From Stramonita haemastoma (taxonomy: Eukaryota; Mollusca; Gastropoda; Neogastropoda; Muricidae): 64,000 bases of DNA. The notes under the pieces are model-generated. The model was not told where the DNA came from. It ran no database searches and worked only from the letters and a program-made list of their open reading frames with translations. The stretch lies in contig CM060335.1 of NCBI GenBank assembly GCA_030674155.1, positions 46,742,233-46,806,232 of the forward strand. Direction: 5' to 3'. Positions 1 through 9,534 of the stretch are shown here, one piece after another. Numbering within the stretch: the first letter of the stretch is position 1; every line of letters begins with the position of its first letter. The position numbers were made by a program, and so were the translations under genes.

Positions 1-299
1 GTTTGAATATGTTCCTTTACTAATGATGAAAGAATGTTAACATTGTCAACTTTTTTTCCACAAGAATAATTAATGTCAAAATGAGATTTAAGCAGTTTTC
101 AAGGTGAACAGGGTGCTGGCTGTGCTTCTGATTTAGCTACTTCATTTGGATTAAGTTCTGAATGTTTAAAAAGTGTAGAGGTATATGTGCTAATTGTGGT
201 AAGTGGTAAGTGTAACTCAACCTCAACTTACCAGGCCATTTTATTACTTTCTGCTGTCTTTACCGTCCGCCTCCTAGCCATAAAAACAATCTAACATCT

Positions 300-992
300 T
301 CAATTTTCCATCAAGAGTTTCAGTCCCTCCTTGATCACTACAGCCTCTCTCCCAAGAAACTTTTCATTCTCGGTGACTTCAACTTCCACTTCGACAACCA
401 GCTATCTCCAGATGTCAAGCATCTTTCTCTTTTCTTGTCTAACCACTCTCTTTCTCAGCTAGTAAATGAACCAACACACAGATCAGGCCACATCTTAGAC
501 TGGCTCATCACTGATGCTTTACTAGATCTCACCACATCTGTATCTGTAACTAATGAACTGATTTCTGATCATTCTTCCATTCTTTTCTTTCTCAACATCA
601 CAAAGCCTATCAAAAAGAAAAAGCGTGTTACCCGTCGCAACCTCAAAGCCATCAATATTCAAACCTTCTCTTCTCAAGTTGCTGAACGTCTACTAAAAAC
701 TCCTGACCACACTGACCCTTCTACAAACTACAATAATGTTCTCAGTCAACTGCTTGATGAGCATACACCTTCTACTGACCTTTTTCTGCCTGATAGGTCC
801 TGTGCCCCATGGTACTCTCACGAAATTCTAGTCGCAAAGCGCAAACGCCAAATGCTAGAGAGGCAAGGGCGAAAAATAAAAACTGAAATAAACAGGCAGA
901 TCTTACGAAAACAAACTAACAAAGTCAAAACCTTAATCCATTCTGCAAAGACTAACTACTATTCTGCTCTGTTCTTAATGCTACATCCATGA
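300..992 (+). pseudogene. LINE family A: endonuclease C-terminal part and linker (broken)
   Basis: The frame is open from before 300 to the stop at 990-992. It begins inside an apurinic/apyrimidinic-type endonuclease: the metal-binding motif GDFN is at about 376-387, followed by a 'ldwlit'-like strand and an 'SDHS' catalytic motif at about 562-573. After that comes a basic linker typical of the region before the reverse transcriptase. The N-terminal half of the endonuclease is missing. In an active element this enzyme nicks target DNA to start target-primed reverse transcription. Confidence 0.82.
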
Positions 993-1245
993 AATCTCTT
1001 TTTTCTCTCACTTCAATGCAACCCTTCTTGGTTCTGATAAGGCAAGTCCTCTGCCTACCACCTACAGCCATTCTGAACTTCCTGCTGTCTTTTCTTTATT
1101 TTTCTCTGACTAGGTCTGCAACATCCGCTCAAAACTGGATCAGACTTCTTTCCAACCTGGGCCTCCTGATCCCCAATTCACTGGCACTCCTGTCCTTTTC
1201 TTTCACCTAACAAGCAAGGAAGAAATCAAGAACATTCTGAAAGAA

Positions 1246-2830
1246 ATGACAATAAAATCATGCAATCTCAATCCTGTAACTGCTTCTCTTTTCATTCAGT
1301 ACATTCCACAGCTTATGCCTACTATCACAAAAATAGTAAACTCATCTCTTTTTTCAGGAAATTTTCCATCAGCTCTCAAAACTGCGATAGTCACACCTCT
1401 ACTCAAAAAGCACGACCTCGATCCTAACATCCTGAAGAACTATAAACCTGTTTCTAATCTGCCTTTTATCTCTAAAGTCCTTGAAAAAGTTGTTCTGAAA
1501 CAACTCAATAGCCATCTTCTTTCCAATAATCTCTTTCCCCCTTTCCAGTCTACCTATCACATCACCCACAGCACTGAAACCACCCTGGTCCACACCTTAA
1601 ACATGCTTCTCCAGGCTTCTGACTTAGGGAAAATATCCCTTCTCACTCTTCTTGACTTATCTGCTGCCTTTGACATTATAGATCATTCAATTCTTCAATC
1701 CTGTCTCCAAAACATGTTTGGCATTAAAGGCACATCCCTCACCTGGTTTACTTCACACCTTACAGACCAAGTCCATACAGTTGCAGTAAACAAGATTCAA
1801 TCAGCACCTGCCAAACTGGAATGTGGTGTCCCTCAGGGATCAGTTCTGGGCCCTTTTCTTTTTACCCTCTATACTGCTCCATTGTCACATATAATAGACC
1901 ATCATCATATCAATTATCACTTTTATACTGATGACTCTCAGATTCAAAGCAGTGATACACCTGAAAATCTGCCATCTCTCTTGACAAATATGACCAACTG
2001 CCTTCAAGATATTCAACACTGGATGATACAAAAAAAATTACAACTAAATGCAGATAAGACCAAAGCCATGCTTGTAGGCACCAAACACAACTTTTCCTCC
2101 ATTTCAACAACTTCAATAGAATTCGGTAACACGTCAGTTCCGCTATACACTTCTGTGAAGTATCCAGGGGTCGTTGTCGACAACACACTCTCCATGCAAA
2201 AATTCATCACCCAGACCTGTCAGTCATGCTACTATCAACTACGGGGTATTAGTGCAATTCAAAAGTACCTGTCCATTGATGCAACATCCAAACTTGTCAC
2301 TTCTCTTATTCTTTCACGTCTGGACTATTGCAATTCTCTTTTGGCTGGTCTGCCAGCACCAAATATCCACTCCCTTCAACGTATACAAAACTCTGCAGCT
2401 TGTCTGGTCCTCAGAAAGAAAAAATCTGAGCACATTAACCCTCTCTTGCAATATCTCCACTGGCTGCCCATACCACAGAGAGTGAACTACAAGATCAGTA
2501 CCCTCTGTTACAAATGTCTCCACAATATTGCACCCTCCTACCTCTGTGAATATCTTCACCTGTACACACCTTCTCGCTCCCTCCGCTCGGCCGCAGATAC
2601 TCTGTCCTTAAGAATACCTAGATTCAACCTATCTACCGTTGGCCGCCGCTCTTTCTTTGTTTCTGGTCCGTTGATCTGGAATGACCTCCCTCGCTCCCTC
2701 GGCAAAAGCCTACTTATGACACTTTTAAATCCAACCTCAAGACACACTTATTTCAAACCTAAGATTCTCTCCTTCTGTTTCCATCTCTTATCTGTCCCTG
2801 CCTTCAATATCTACCCGCCAAAGTGTATAA
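1246..2830 (+). pseudogene. LINE family A: reverse transcriptase and C-terminal region
   Basis: A single frame of about 530 codons contains the RT domain. Visible motifs are the finger 'NYKPVSNLPF' (about 1437-1466), 'LLDLSAAFD' (palm motif A, about 1648-1674), 'GVPQGSVLGP' (about 1825-1854) and the catalytic box as YTDD (about 1924-1935) where most relatives have YADD. The C-terminal part has the conserved 'GRRSFFVSGPLIWNDLP' stretch (about 2641-2691) found after RT in CR1/L2 and related elements. The frame continues into the TG tract, so the true C-terminus is near 2830. It is separated from the endonuclease frame by two shifts. Confidence 0.9.
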
Positions 2831-2852
2831 CATTTGTAAGTGCGCATGCGCC

Positions 2853-2871
2853 GTGTGTGTGTGTGTGTGTG

Positions 2872-2906
<35 letters not shown>

Positions 2907-2952
2907 GTGCGTGCGCGTGCGTGCGTGCGCGTGCGTGTGTGCGTGCGTGTAT
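2853..2952 (+). repeat. (TG)n grading into (GTGC)n in LINE 3' UTR
   Basis: An almost pure TG tract followed by GTGC-type repeats lies between the LINE C-terminus and its conserved 3' end. The same position is occupied by a TG tract in the other two family A copies. Confidence 0.95.
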
Positions 2953-3070
2953 GTATATTCGAATTTGCTAAAACTATAATTGTTATTGATTGCTTGTGTG
3001 TTGTATAGGTCAAATGCAAGCGCTTTGATTTGTTTTTGCAAGATATAGCGCTATATAAATTCCATGTATT

Positions 3071-3071
3071 A

Positions 3072-3106
<35 letters not shown>

Positions 3107-3145
3107 GTTGTTGTTGTTGTTGCTATTATCATTATTATTATCATC
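3071..3145 (+). repeat. (ATT)n/(GTT)n LINE tail
   Basis: Trinucleotide repeats follow directly after the 'gcgctatataaa' end of the LINE, as expected for a CR1/L2-type tail. Confidence 0.85.
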
Positions 3146-3381
3146 ATTATTATGAAGTGAGCTGATAGTTCTTGCTCTTTTTGGAAAGTGAAAATCAGAC
3201 TTGATCTAGACTTCATTTTTAACGTCGCTATCATTTGTTGTACTTCTTAGAACATACTTTGCCACAGCAAGTTTTCGATATTCATTATATGAGCTTATTG
3301 ATGAGGCATGAGATGGTACACCTAAAGCAAGTCGAAATACTTTACAAGCAAGACTCTGGATTTTCTTAAGCAAGTAATTTG

Positions 3382-3383
<2 letters not shown>

Positions 3384-3439
<56 letters not shown>
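3384..3439 (+). repeat. (TG)n microsatellite
   Basis: Pure TG dinucleotide tract of about 28 units. A second short TG tract (3474-3493) follows and ends 7 bases before the exon a acceptor AG. Confidence 0.97.
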
Positions 3440-3441
<2 letters not shown>

Positions 3442-3500
3442 CATTAGTGTGACGCAATGATTATTTGAGCTCTATGTGTGTGTGTGTGTGTGTAAAACAG

Positions 3501-3737
3501 CGAGCAGAGAATACTCCAGCAGTATCATCGCAGTGATGAACCAAACTGCAGCCTCCCAGGCTTTACACCCGAAAGATGGTCAATTCTGTGGGGTAGTCCC
3601 AAATGGCCGAGTGAGAAGTAATTTCCTCATCAGCTGCGGGCATCGCCCCAAAATCGGCAGATACATCTACATCATTAAGGAATCGCAGCATCCTCTGTCA
3701 ATGTGCGATGTGGACATCTTGGGCTATCCTCGTTACA
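3501..3737 (+). CDS. Exon a: C-terminal part of a fucolectin-like (FTP / F5-8 type C) lectin domain
   Basis: The 79-codon exon encodes the end of a fucose-lectin fold: 'FCG' (about residue 26), then 'ISCG', 'GRYIYI', and the closing 'LSMCDVDILGYP', which matches the usual fucolectin end (cysteine, GRYV, then LCEVEVyG). In known fucolectins this half carries disulphide-forming cysteines and part of the sugar/calcium site. The reading starts after 'aaaacag' and ends 'TAC A|gtgagg', both in phase 1. An alternative acceptor, also phase 1, ends at 3533 and would shorten the exon by 33 bases. The acceptor is preceded by TG repeat rather than a clean pyrimidine tract. Further coding for the N-terminal half should lie left of this exon, probably outside the window. 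It is inferred to be part of the same gene as exons b to g because strand and phase agree. Confidence 0.68.
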
Positions 3738-3790
3738 GTGAGGACCTTTGGAACCCTCTCTTCACTGTGTCTTCTTGGTTTGGATATGAA

Positions 3791-3870
3791 TGTTGTTGTA
3801 ATTGTTATAGTTATTGTTGTTGATGACAATGATGATGTTGTTGATGATGATGTTGCATACTGTTGTTGTG
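3791..3870 (+). repeat. GTT/GAT-rich low-complexity tract
   Basis: Imperfect GTT and GAT trinucleotides just downstream of exon a. Confidence 0.85.
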
Positions 3871-3969
3871 CATTCGCCAGCTTAACAACCTGAGTCACCC
3901 AGACAAGGCCTCACTTCTCGGGCTTGGGACACACTGTGAGATTGAAAGTTGTGTGCTGTTTACATGATA

Positions 3970-4647
3970 AAGACGAGTACAGTAATGATTCAAGACGAGT
4001 ACAGTAATGATTTAACAAGTACCACAGACATTAAAAATGAAGTAAGTAATTTCTATCAACAATTGTATGAAAGAAAGATGATTGAAGAATGTGATATATG
4101 TAATATTGTTGAAAATTTACCAAAGTTATCAGATGAAATCTCTCAGAGGTTAGAAGGGGAAATAACACTAACAGAAGCAACCACAACACTTAAACGTATA
4201 AAAGATCATAAAAGCCCATGAACAGATGGCTTTACATGCAAATTCTTTAAGTTCTGGAATCAGATTAGAATATTTCTTGTCAGATCACTGAATGAAGGAG
4301 CAGAAAAACAAGAAATGTCAGCTACTCAAAGGGAAGATATAAGAATTTGTATTCCAAAGGAGGGGAAATCTCAAGAATGTATTAAAAACTGGAGACTGAT
4401 TACGCTACTGAATGTTGTTTACAAGATAGGATCATCCTGTATAACTTCTAGAATTAGATCAGTGCTTTCAGGCTTGATTAGTGAAGATCAGACAGGGTTC
4501 ATGTCAGGTAGATATATAGGGGATAACGTTAGACTGATATATGATTTAATGTTTTATTCATATAAACAGAATTTGACTGGATTACTACTATGTTTAGATT
4601 TTGAAAAAGCCTTCGACACAATTGGCTGGACATTTATGCTTAAATAA
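3970..4647 (+). pseudogene. Tx1/L1-like LINE fragment (RT N-terminal half)
   Basis: Two open stretches, separated by a stop at 4219-4221 and a frame change, encode the start of an L1/Tx1-type reverse transcriptase. Visible are the pre-RT helix with 'KDHKSP', then 'NWRLITLLNVVYKI' (about 4387-4428), 'DQTGFMSGRYIGDN' (about 4486-4527) and the palm motif 'LDFEKAFD' (about 4594-4617). The element stops at a TAA (4645-4647) before the catalytic YADD box, and a CA tract follows, so it is truncated at both ends. Confidence 0.82.
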
Positions 4648-4665
4648 AAATAAAAGACCAATCAA

Positions 4666-4668
<3 letters not shown>

Positions 4669-4728
<60 letters not shown>
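4669..4728 (+). repeat. (CA)n microsatellite
   Basis: Pure CA tract of about 30 units, directly abutting a headless S1 SINE. Confidence 0.97.
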
Positions 4729-4734
<6 letters not shown>

Positions 4735-4908
4735 CTTGTGCACACATTAAATCCTGTTCTGCTTTTCCGTAAGAGTAGGCTATTGTGTGCCAGTGGCAGC
4801 AGATAACACGAATTTACAAAAAAACTGCATACACACAGGGACTGGATGTTAAAAAGCACATGAGTGCTTATTCCATTAATCTCAATATAAAAGAATAAAA
4901 AAAATAAT

Positions 4909-4910
<2 letters not shown>
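4729..4910 (+). mobile_element. S1 SINE, body and tail only
   Basis: Matches the 3' half of the full S1 copy at 23367-23704 ('cacattaaatcctgttctgc' through 'agtgcttattccatta' and 'ataaaagaat'). The tRNA-like head is absent and replaced by a CA tract, and an AC tract follows the tail. Confidence 0.85.

Positions 4911-4976
<66 letters not shown>
4911..4976 (+). repeat. (AC)n microsatellite
   Basis: Pure AC tract at the tail of the S1 SINE. Confidence 0.97.
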
Positions 4977-4978
<2 letters not shown>

Positions 4979-5071
4979 CCTTTGATCCCAAACCTTATTT
5001 CTTATTGACAAGTGGTATACATTTAGTGCATCTTTGCCGAAAATGGGAAGTTTTGCCTCTGTTTGTGTTCA

Positions 5072-5262
5072 CACATTCCAGCTCCTGCAGCGGCTGCCCT
5101 CAGATTGGCAGGGCTACAGTTTGGCCTGTGTGTTCACACATCTACAGCTGTCCTCAGATTGGCAGGGCCACAGTTTGGCCTGTGTGTGTTCACACATCTA
5201 CAGCTGTCCTCAGATTGGCAGAGCTACAGTTTGACCTGTGTGTTACAGCTGTCCCCACATTG
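5072..5262 (+). repeat. Minisatellite, about 54-56-bp unit, about 3.5 copies
   Basis: The unit contains 'cctcagattggcag' and 'ggcctgtgtgttcacac'. Three near-identical copies and one partial copy are in tandem. Confidence 0.9.
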
Positions 5263-5524
5263 GCACATGCACAGCTATCTTTGGGGTTACTGTGGAAAGA
5301 TCAACGCCAGTTGGAACAAGAAAACTGGTCTGTACACCACTCTGCTTCTGCCAAACAAAGCTTCTTGGCTGAAAAGTGGTGTAAAGAAGGAGCAGCTAAT
5401 CAAGTCAAATCAGATCAGAAATACTTGATTCATCCCAGGTAGGGCAATAACACTGACAGCCACACAGCATGGTGAAGAACAGACATTCTGACAAGTTGAA
5501 GTAAGCTACTAATTCCAATGACGT

Positions 5525-5610
5525 GGATAAATAAATGCGCTTACAAAGAGAAAGACTGCAAAAAATGGGTTGCGCTGCTAGTGTGGCGACAAGCTCTCAT
5601 TAGTAGTATC
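5525..5610 (+). mobile_element. S4 SINE tail fragment
   Basis: Resembles the end of the SINE at 19548-19915 ('gggttgcgctgctagtgtggcgacaag' type sequence). Fragment only. Confidence 0.5.
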
Positions 5611-6173
5611 ATTGAACTGCCTTTATTTGTTTCTGTGTCTGTCCTCTCTTTTGCAGGAAGTTATGCTATAGTTTTTTTAAGCCATACTGCCTGCTGATTT
5701 GGGCACCAGTTCCAGATTGTTCTTGCATTCTAAGATACATGAACAAGCCACCTTCCTCCAATATATCATAGCATCAACATTGTCAGAGAGTACTTGATAT
5801 TCTTTCTCTGCACGTTTGTGTCCGAGTTTTCAAACTCTCATCCATTGACCTTGTTTCGTTTTTTCCCCTGATCTCATTCAGACCAGTTTTTTAGTCTGTG
5901 TAGCATGTATCTTTCCTTCAAACATGCAGGCATCTCTGTTAATATCCATCTCAGGTCAGTGTATGGTAGTGGGTCACAAGACTGGGCAATACTGGTTGGT
6001 TAAAGCAGTTCTTAGTCTGCCTCTTAGGATAGCTCTGTCAACATTTAATATTGACGTTGATTTTGTTTAGTGAAATGGCACCTGATTCTAGCTTCTCATG
6101 ATTTGATCTGTTGCCTGTGAAGATTCGTGTAGTTTGGATCTACTGTCTGTTAGACTGAATCAGAAATACCTAG
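5611..6173. other. Intron sequence, nothing recognised
   Basis: No coding frame with recognisable similarity and no tandem repeat seen. Confidence 0.6.
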
Positions 6174-6478
6174 AAGGAAAAGGTAGAGGTGTTCCCTGAA
6201 CCGATGCAGTCATCGGGGAGCAAGTTGTCAGAGACCTCATTTCTCAAGAGGCGGGCATCTTGAGGGCAGTGCCCATGTCCTCTTCCTTGCTTTTGTCCTT
6301 CCCTGATCCTAAGGATGGCAGGTACCCATTTGCAGGCTGGGTGAACTTGGGGACTGTACTGAAGCCAAGGTGCATGAATAGTCATCCGTCCAGGAGGCCA
6401 CCACGCTCAACACTGTTTAACCTTAAGCTCGGGTAGAGCAAGTGCTCTGACCACCGAACTATTGCATCTCCTTACCTA
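6174..6478 (-). mobile_element. S2 SINE (tRNA-derived), full length, diverged
   Basis: Read on the - strand it begins with a tRNA-like head ('atagttcggtggtcagagcac'), continues with 'ccaagttcacccagcctgcaaatgggtacc', and ends 'acctctacctttt'. It shares this layout with 60681-60960 (+) and 18805-19022 (-). Confidence 0.75.
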
Positions 6479-6744
6479 GAGATAGCCGAGTCTATTCAAA
6501 AGACTGGTGTGGTAAACTGTAGCAAGAGCAGATGACAGATCGGATGGGTACAGAGGTTTTGCTGTTGTGTGTTGATTTCAAAGGATCAGTTATCTTTTGA
6601 AATTTGTGCTTTCCCTTCTGAATTGTCATCTGTATGCAAGGGGTGGGGTGGGTCTAAGTATGGAGGGTGTAAGTATGAGGGGGAGGGGTGGGTCAGTTGA
6701 AGGTTATTCCACAGATTTGATAAAATTGGACAATTTTTCTGATT

Positions 6745-6845
6745 TTCCTCATGTTCCTAGGCTAGACCTACAAGGTTCACCAATGTAGGTGAGATTTTGT
6801 GTATGCCACCATTTTTACCCACCATTAGGGTAGCAATATTCTGAC
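6745..6845 (-). mobile_element. S3 SINE body fragment
   Basis: Shares 'ttcctaggctag', 'gattttgtgtatgc' and 'cccaccattagggtagc' with the S3 copy at 20605-20995 in the same orientation. Confidence 0.6.
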
Positions 6846-7017
6846 GTCGGAGATGAAAATTTAATCTAAACCCCACAACTGTGTGGATGCTTTAAAAAAA
6901 AATTGACGTCCAGTCCTACCCGCATGAAATGATCTACTGTTCTGAAAGATGGAACCAGCAGAAAGATGGAAAGGGTTTTATCACCAGCACAAGATATTCT
7001 GCATCTGTTTATAATAC

Positions 7018-7160
7018 CATCTGAACGACTTTCGGTGGGATGGACTCAGTACTGATGTTAACTGTTGGGGAAAATACTCTTCAACGTGTACTTTGGTTGT
7101 GGCTCGAACTCGGGCAGTCAGATCATGAGCCCAATGTTCTAACCACTACTCTACCCCGCC
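7018..7160 (-). mobile_element. S1 SINE head fragment, diverged
   Basis: On the - strand it has a tRNA-like head ending in a B-box-like 'cccgagttcgagcc' and the 'gttaacatcagtactgagtcc' start of the S1 body. Confidence 0.6.
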
Positions 7161-7381
7161 CATCCTTCTGATGAAAATATAGGCAAAAAATCCAGCATTG
7201 GGTTCATAAAGCTGTGTGGGTGAGGGATTGGGAGGGAGCTGCTTTTTCCCTTTCCCTTTGTCCTGAGCTTCGCAGCAGTATATGATGATCACCACTTAGG
7301 TGTGTTATTTCTCCTTTTGGACTCACCAACTATTGTCTTTCTGTAGGCCCTTAGTTGCGCTCACGTGCGTGCGTGTGTGTA

Positions 7382-7385
<4 letters not shown>

Positions 7386-7434
<49 letters not shown>
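7386..7434 (+). repeat. (TG)n microsatellite
   Basis: TG tract about 100 bases upstream of exon b. Confidence 0.96.
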
Positions 7435-7436
<2 letters not shown>

Positions 7437-7538
7437 ATGTGCGTGTGTGCTTCTGTGCCTGTGTTTGTGCCGGTTGTGTAAAGTTTTTACACAATATCTA
7501 TATCTAATGTTAGCACTCCATTGTGGTGTACCTTTCAG

Positions 7539-7622
7539 TTCAGTACACTGGAGGGAGTTGCCAAGCCGGCAGCCAATACATAATCTGCTCCGAAAACAAT
7601 GTCTGCGATCAGGGCCGATGCA
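7539..7622 (+). CDS. Exon b: Cys-rich EB/EGF-like module
   Basis: The 28-codon exon lies between 'cctttcag' and 'TGC A|gtaatg' and is phase 1 at both ends. It encodes a small module with four cysteines spaced C-x8-C-x5-C-x4-C, with 'CDQGRC' at the end. The last cysteine sits directly before the donor, exactly as in exons c and d. This is the EB/EGF-like style of short Cys modules found in tandem in invertebrate cell-surface proteins. An alternative acceptor 6 bases downstream would also keep the frame. It lies about 3.8 kb after the lectin-domain exon on the same strand. Confidence 0.65.
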
Positions 7623-7659
7623 GTAATGTTTTCTGACTGTATATCTAACCTTGTCTATG

Positions 7660-8060
7660 AACTGTCTGGCTTAATCTCTGTTTATGTCTGTCTGTCTCTG
7701 AAGTTTCTTACGTAATCTCTGTTTCTGTCTGCCTGTCTCAGAAGTTTCTGACATTCTCTGTTTTTGTCTGTTTTATTTCTGAAGTTTCTGACGTATTCTC
7801 TGTTTCTGTCTCTGTTTGTCTCTGAAGTTTCTGACCTACTCTGTGTATCTGGCTGTTTGTTTCTGAAGTTTCTGACGTATTCTCTGTTTCTGTTTGTTTG
7901 TCTCTGAAGTTTCTAACATTCTGTCTCTGTTTGTCTCTGAAGTTTCTGACCTACTCTGTGTTTCTGGCTGTTTGTTTCTGAAGTTTTTGACTTACTCTCT
8001 GTTTCTGGCTGTTTGTCGCTGAAGTTTTTGACCTACTCTCTGTTTTGGTCTGTTTATCTT
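7660..8060 (+). repeat. Minisatellite, about 45-48-bp unit, about 8 copies
   Basis: The repeated core is 'ctctgaagtttctgac' plus 'ctctgtttctg', with several indels between units. It starts about 40 bases after the exon b donor. Confidence 0.88.
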
Positions 8061-9089
8061 TGAGATAAAAGTATTGATTTCACTCATAACATATTTTTCC
8101 CTTTTTAAAAAGATGACTCACTTTTTTCCTTCTTGAGTGTTCAGGCAGCAACTACTATTGTCTGTCATATGGGCGAAAATACGTTTCATTGCCGTTAAGG
8201 GTAGACACAGATCCAAAAGTGGAAACAGGTTTTTTCAAATTAGGTTTTTTTGGAATAAAAAATTGCTGAATACATTTATGGAACTCTCCCTGTGTCATTT
8301 TAAACAATTCAGGTTGTAAAAAATGTCTGTAGAAACATGTTACTTCAACTTGTTATAGATAAAAAGGTTTTGGAGTTTGAAACATTCAGTTTTGGTGGCC
8401 ATATTGGATTGTTTCCATGGCAACAGTGCAGAAAACTGAGTAATTCTTATATTTTTATGCTTTACAAGTGATGTCCTTTCAATATATGGCATAACTTTTA
8501 ACATGGGTTTGTAAACAACGTTTCATCAGTTTCGACCCCCATGTCCCACCTCAAGCACCTGACAAGTTTGGCCAGCACATCCGACTTTGGCATGAGAAAA
8601 AAATTGTTATTTCTTAGTATTTATTATATAAAAAAAGGCATTAGAATGGACCAAGGAGGCAGAAAAAATATAAGAGGGAGGTGACGGGGAAAGAAGAAAC
8701 GAGGCAAAATCAAAGAAAAGGGTAGACAAGATGGAATTTGTTGCACAGAATTTCCAGAAGGTGGCGATGTTGTTTATACTAACAGGCCACCAGCATCACC
8801 CTGGGAATTCTTCAGTTTTACCAAGGAACTTTCACTATGCTTTTTGTCACACATGCCTAATGTGACATGATAAACCCTTGTTGACCAATATATATCCCCT
8901 AGTGCTGGACACGCTTTCGGTGCATGCTGAGATTATTTGGTCTTTCTGCAGCCTATCCAAAATTGACCTGGCATCCAGGATTCTTAGGGTATATACTTTA
9001 CCCCCATAAATGCAAACATGAATTATTTTTTTTTCATTTTGAGATTGTTGGGTGGTTCCTCTTTCATGGCTTCAAATTGGACGTAGTCT
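8061..9089. other. AT-rich intron sequence, nothing recognised
   Basis: No protein similarity recognised. The right part may belong to the outer end of the inverted repeat that begins near 9090, but the match is too weak to place. Confidence 0.55.
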
Positions 9090-9420
9090 TTGATCCACTA
9101 ATAGCCCTGCAGATATGTGAAACAATTGTGGGTTTTGTGGTAAAACACCAACATTTGCACAAATTAGGTTAAGGACATACTAAATAAATTCAGATATAGT
9201 GCCAAGCTGAATTTTTCCCCAGAAGACCATAAATCTTAAAAATCCAAGATGGCCACCATCTGAAATGAAATACCTATAAATTGTCATAACTTTGTAAATA
9301 GTTGACACAAGAACATAAATAAGCAGTCTTTTTGTATGTTTTGAGGCATGCAGATTTTAATGGAACCATTGTTTAGTTGATAAAATGCATGTAAAGCAGC
9401 ATACTGGCCAAATTTATTTT
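9090..9420 (+). repeat. Left inverted repeat of the nuclease/CXC element
   Basis: Matches the reverse complement of 12500-12830 along most of its length. Shared landmarks in order are 'gggttttgtggtaaaa', 'tttgcacaaat', 'agatatagtgccaagctg', 'aaaaatccaagatggccacc', 'gacacaagaacat' and 'actggcca'. A few small indels separate the arms. Confidence 0.8.
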
Positions 9421-9534
9421 ACAAAACTCATGTTGTTTGTGGACCCCGAGGGCAGCCCCAGATCCCCACCTGTAACTTTATTGCTCACTCCACTTAGCTT
9501 TGGTGGAGCTCATGGGGCACATAGGGGACAGAAA

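Larger units (their letters stand above)
240..3145 (+). mobile_element. CR1/L2-like non-LTR retrotransposon, family A copy 1
   Basis: This is a 5'-truncated LINE in one orientation: endonuclease C-terminal half, linker, reverse transcriptase, C-terminal region, a 3' UTR with a TG tract, and a tail of ATT repeats. Two frame changes (near 990 and 1215-1245) break the coding region, so it is inactive. The 3' end reads 'gatatagcgctatataaa' followed by ATT repeats, the usual end of CR1/L2-type elements. Two other copies lie in this window (42125-44665 on the - strand; 57942-58230, 3' end only). The 240 bases before it hold nothing I recognise. Confidence 0.88.

Noticed and set aside
3184..3260. 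Host exon between the LINE and exon a
   Set aside because: No frame with matching phase or lectin-like residues could be defined.
5005..5442. 145-residue frame as a gene or host exon
   Set aside because: Its left half is a minisatellite and its right half shows no Cys module or known domain; no convincing splice bounds.
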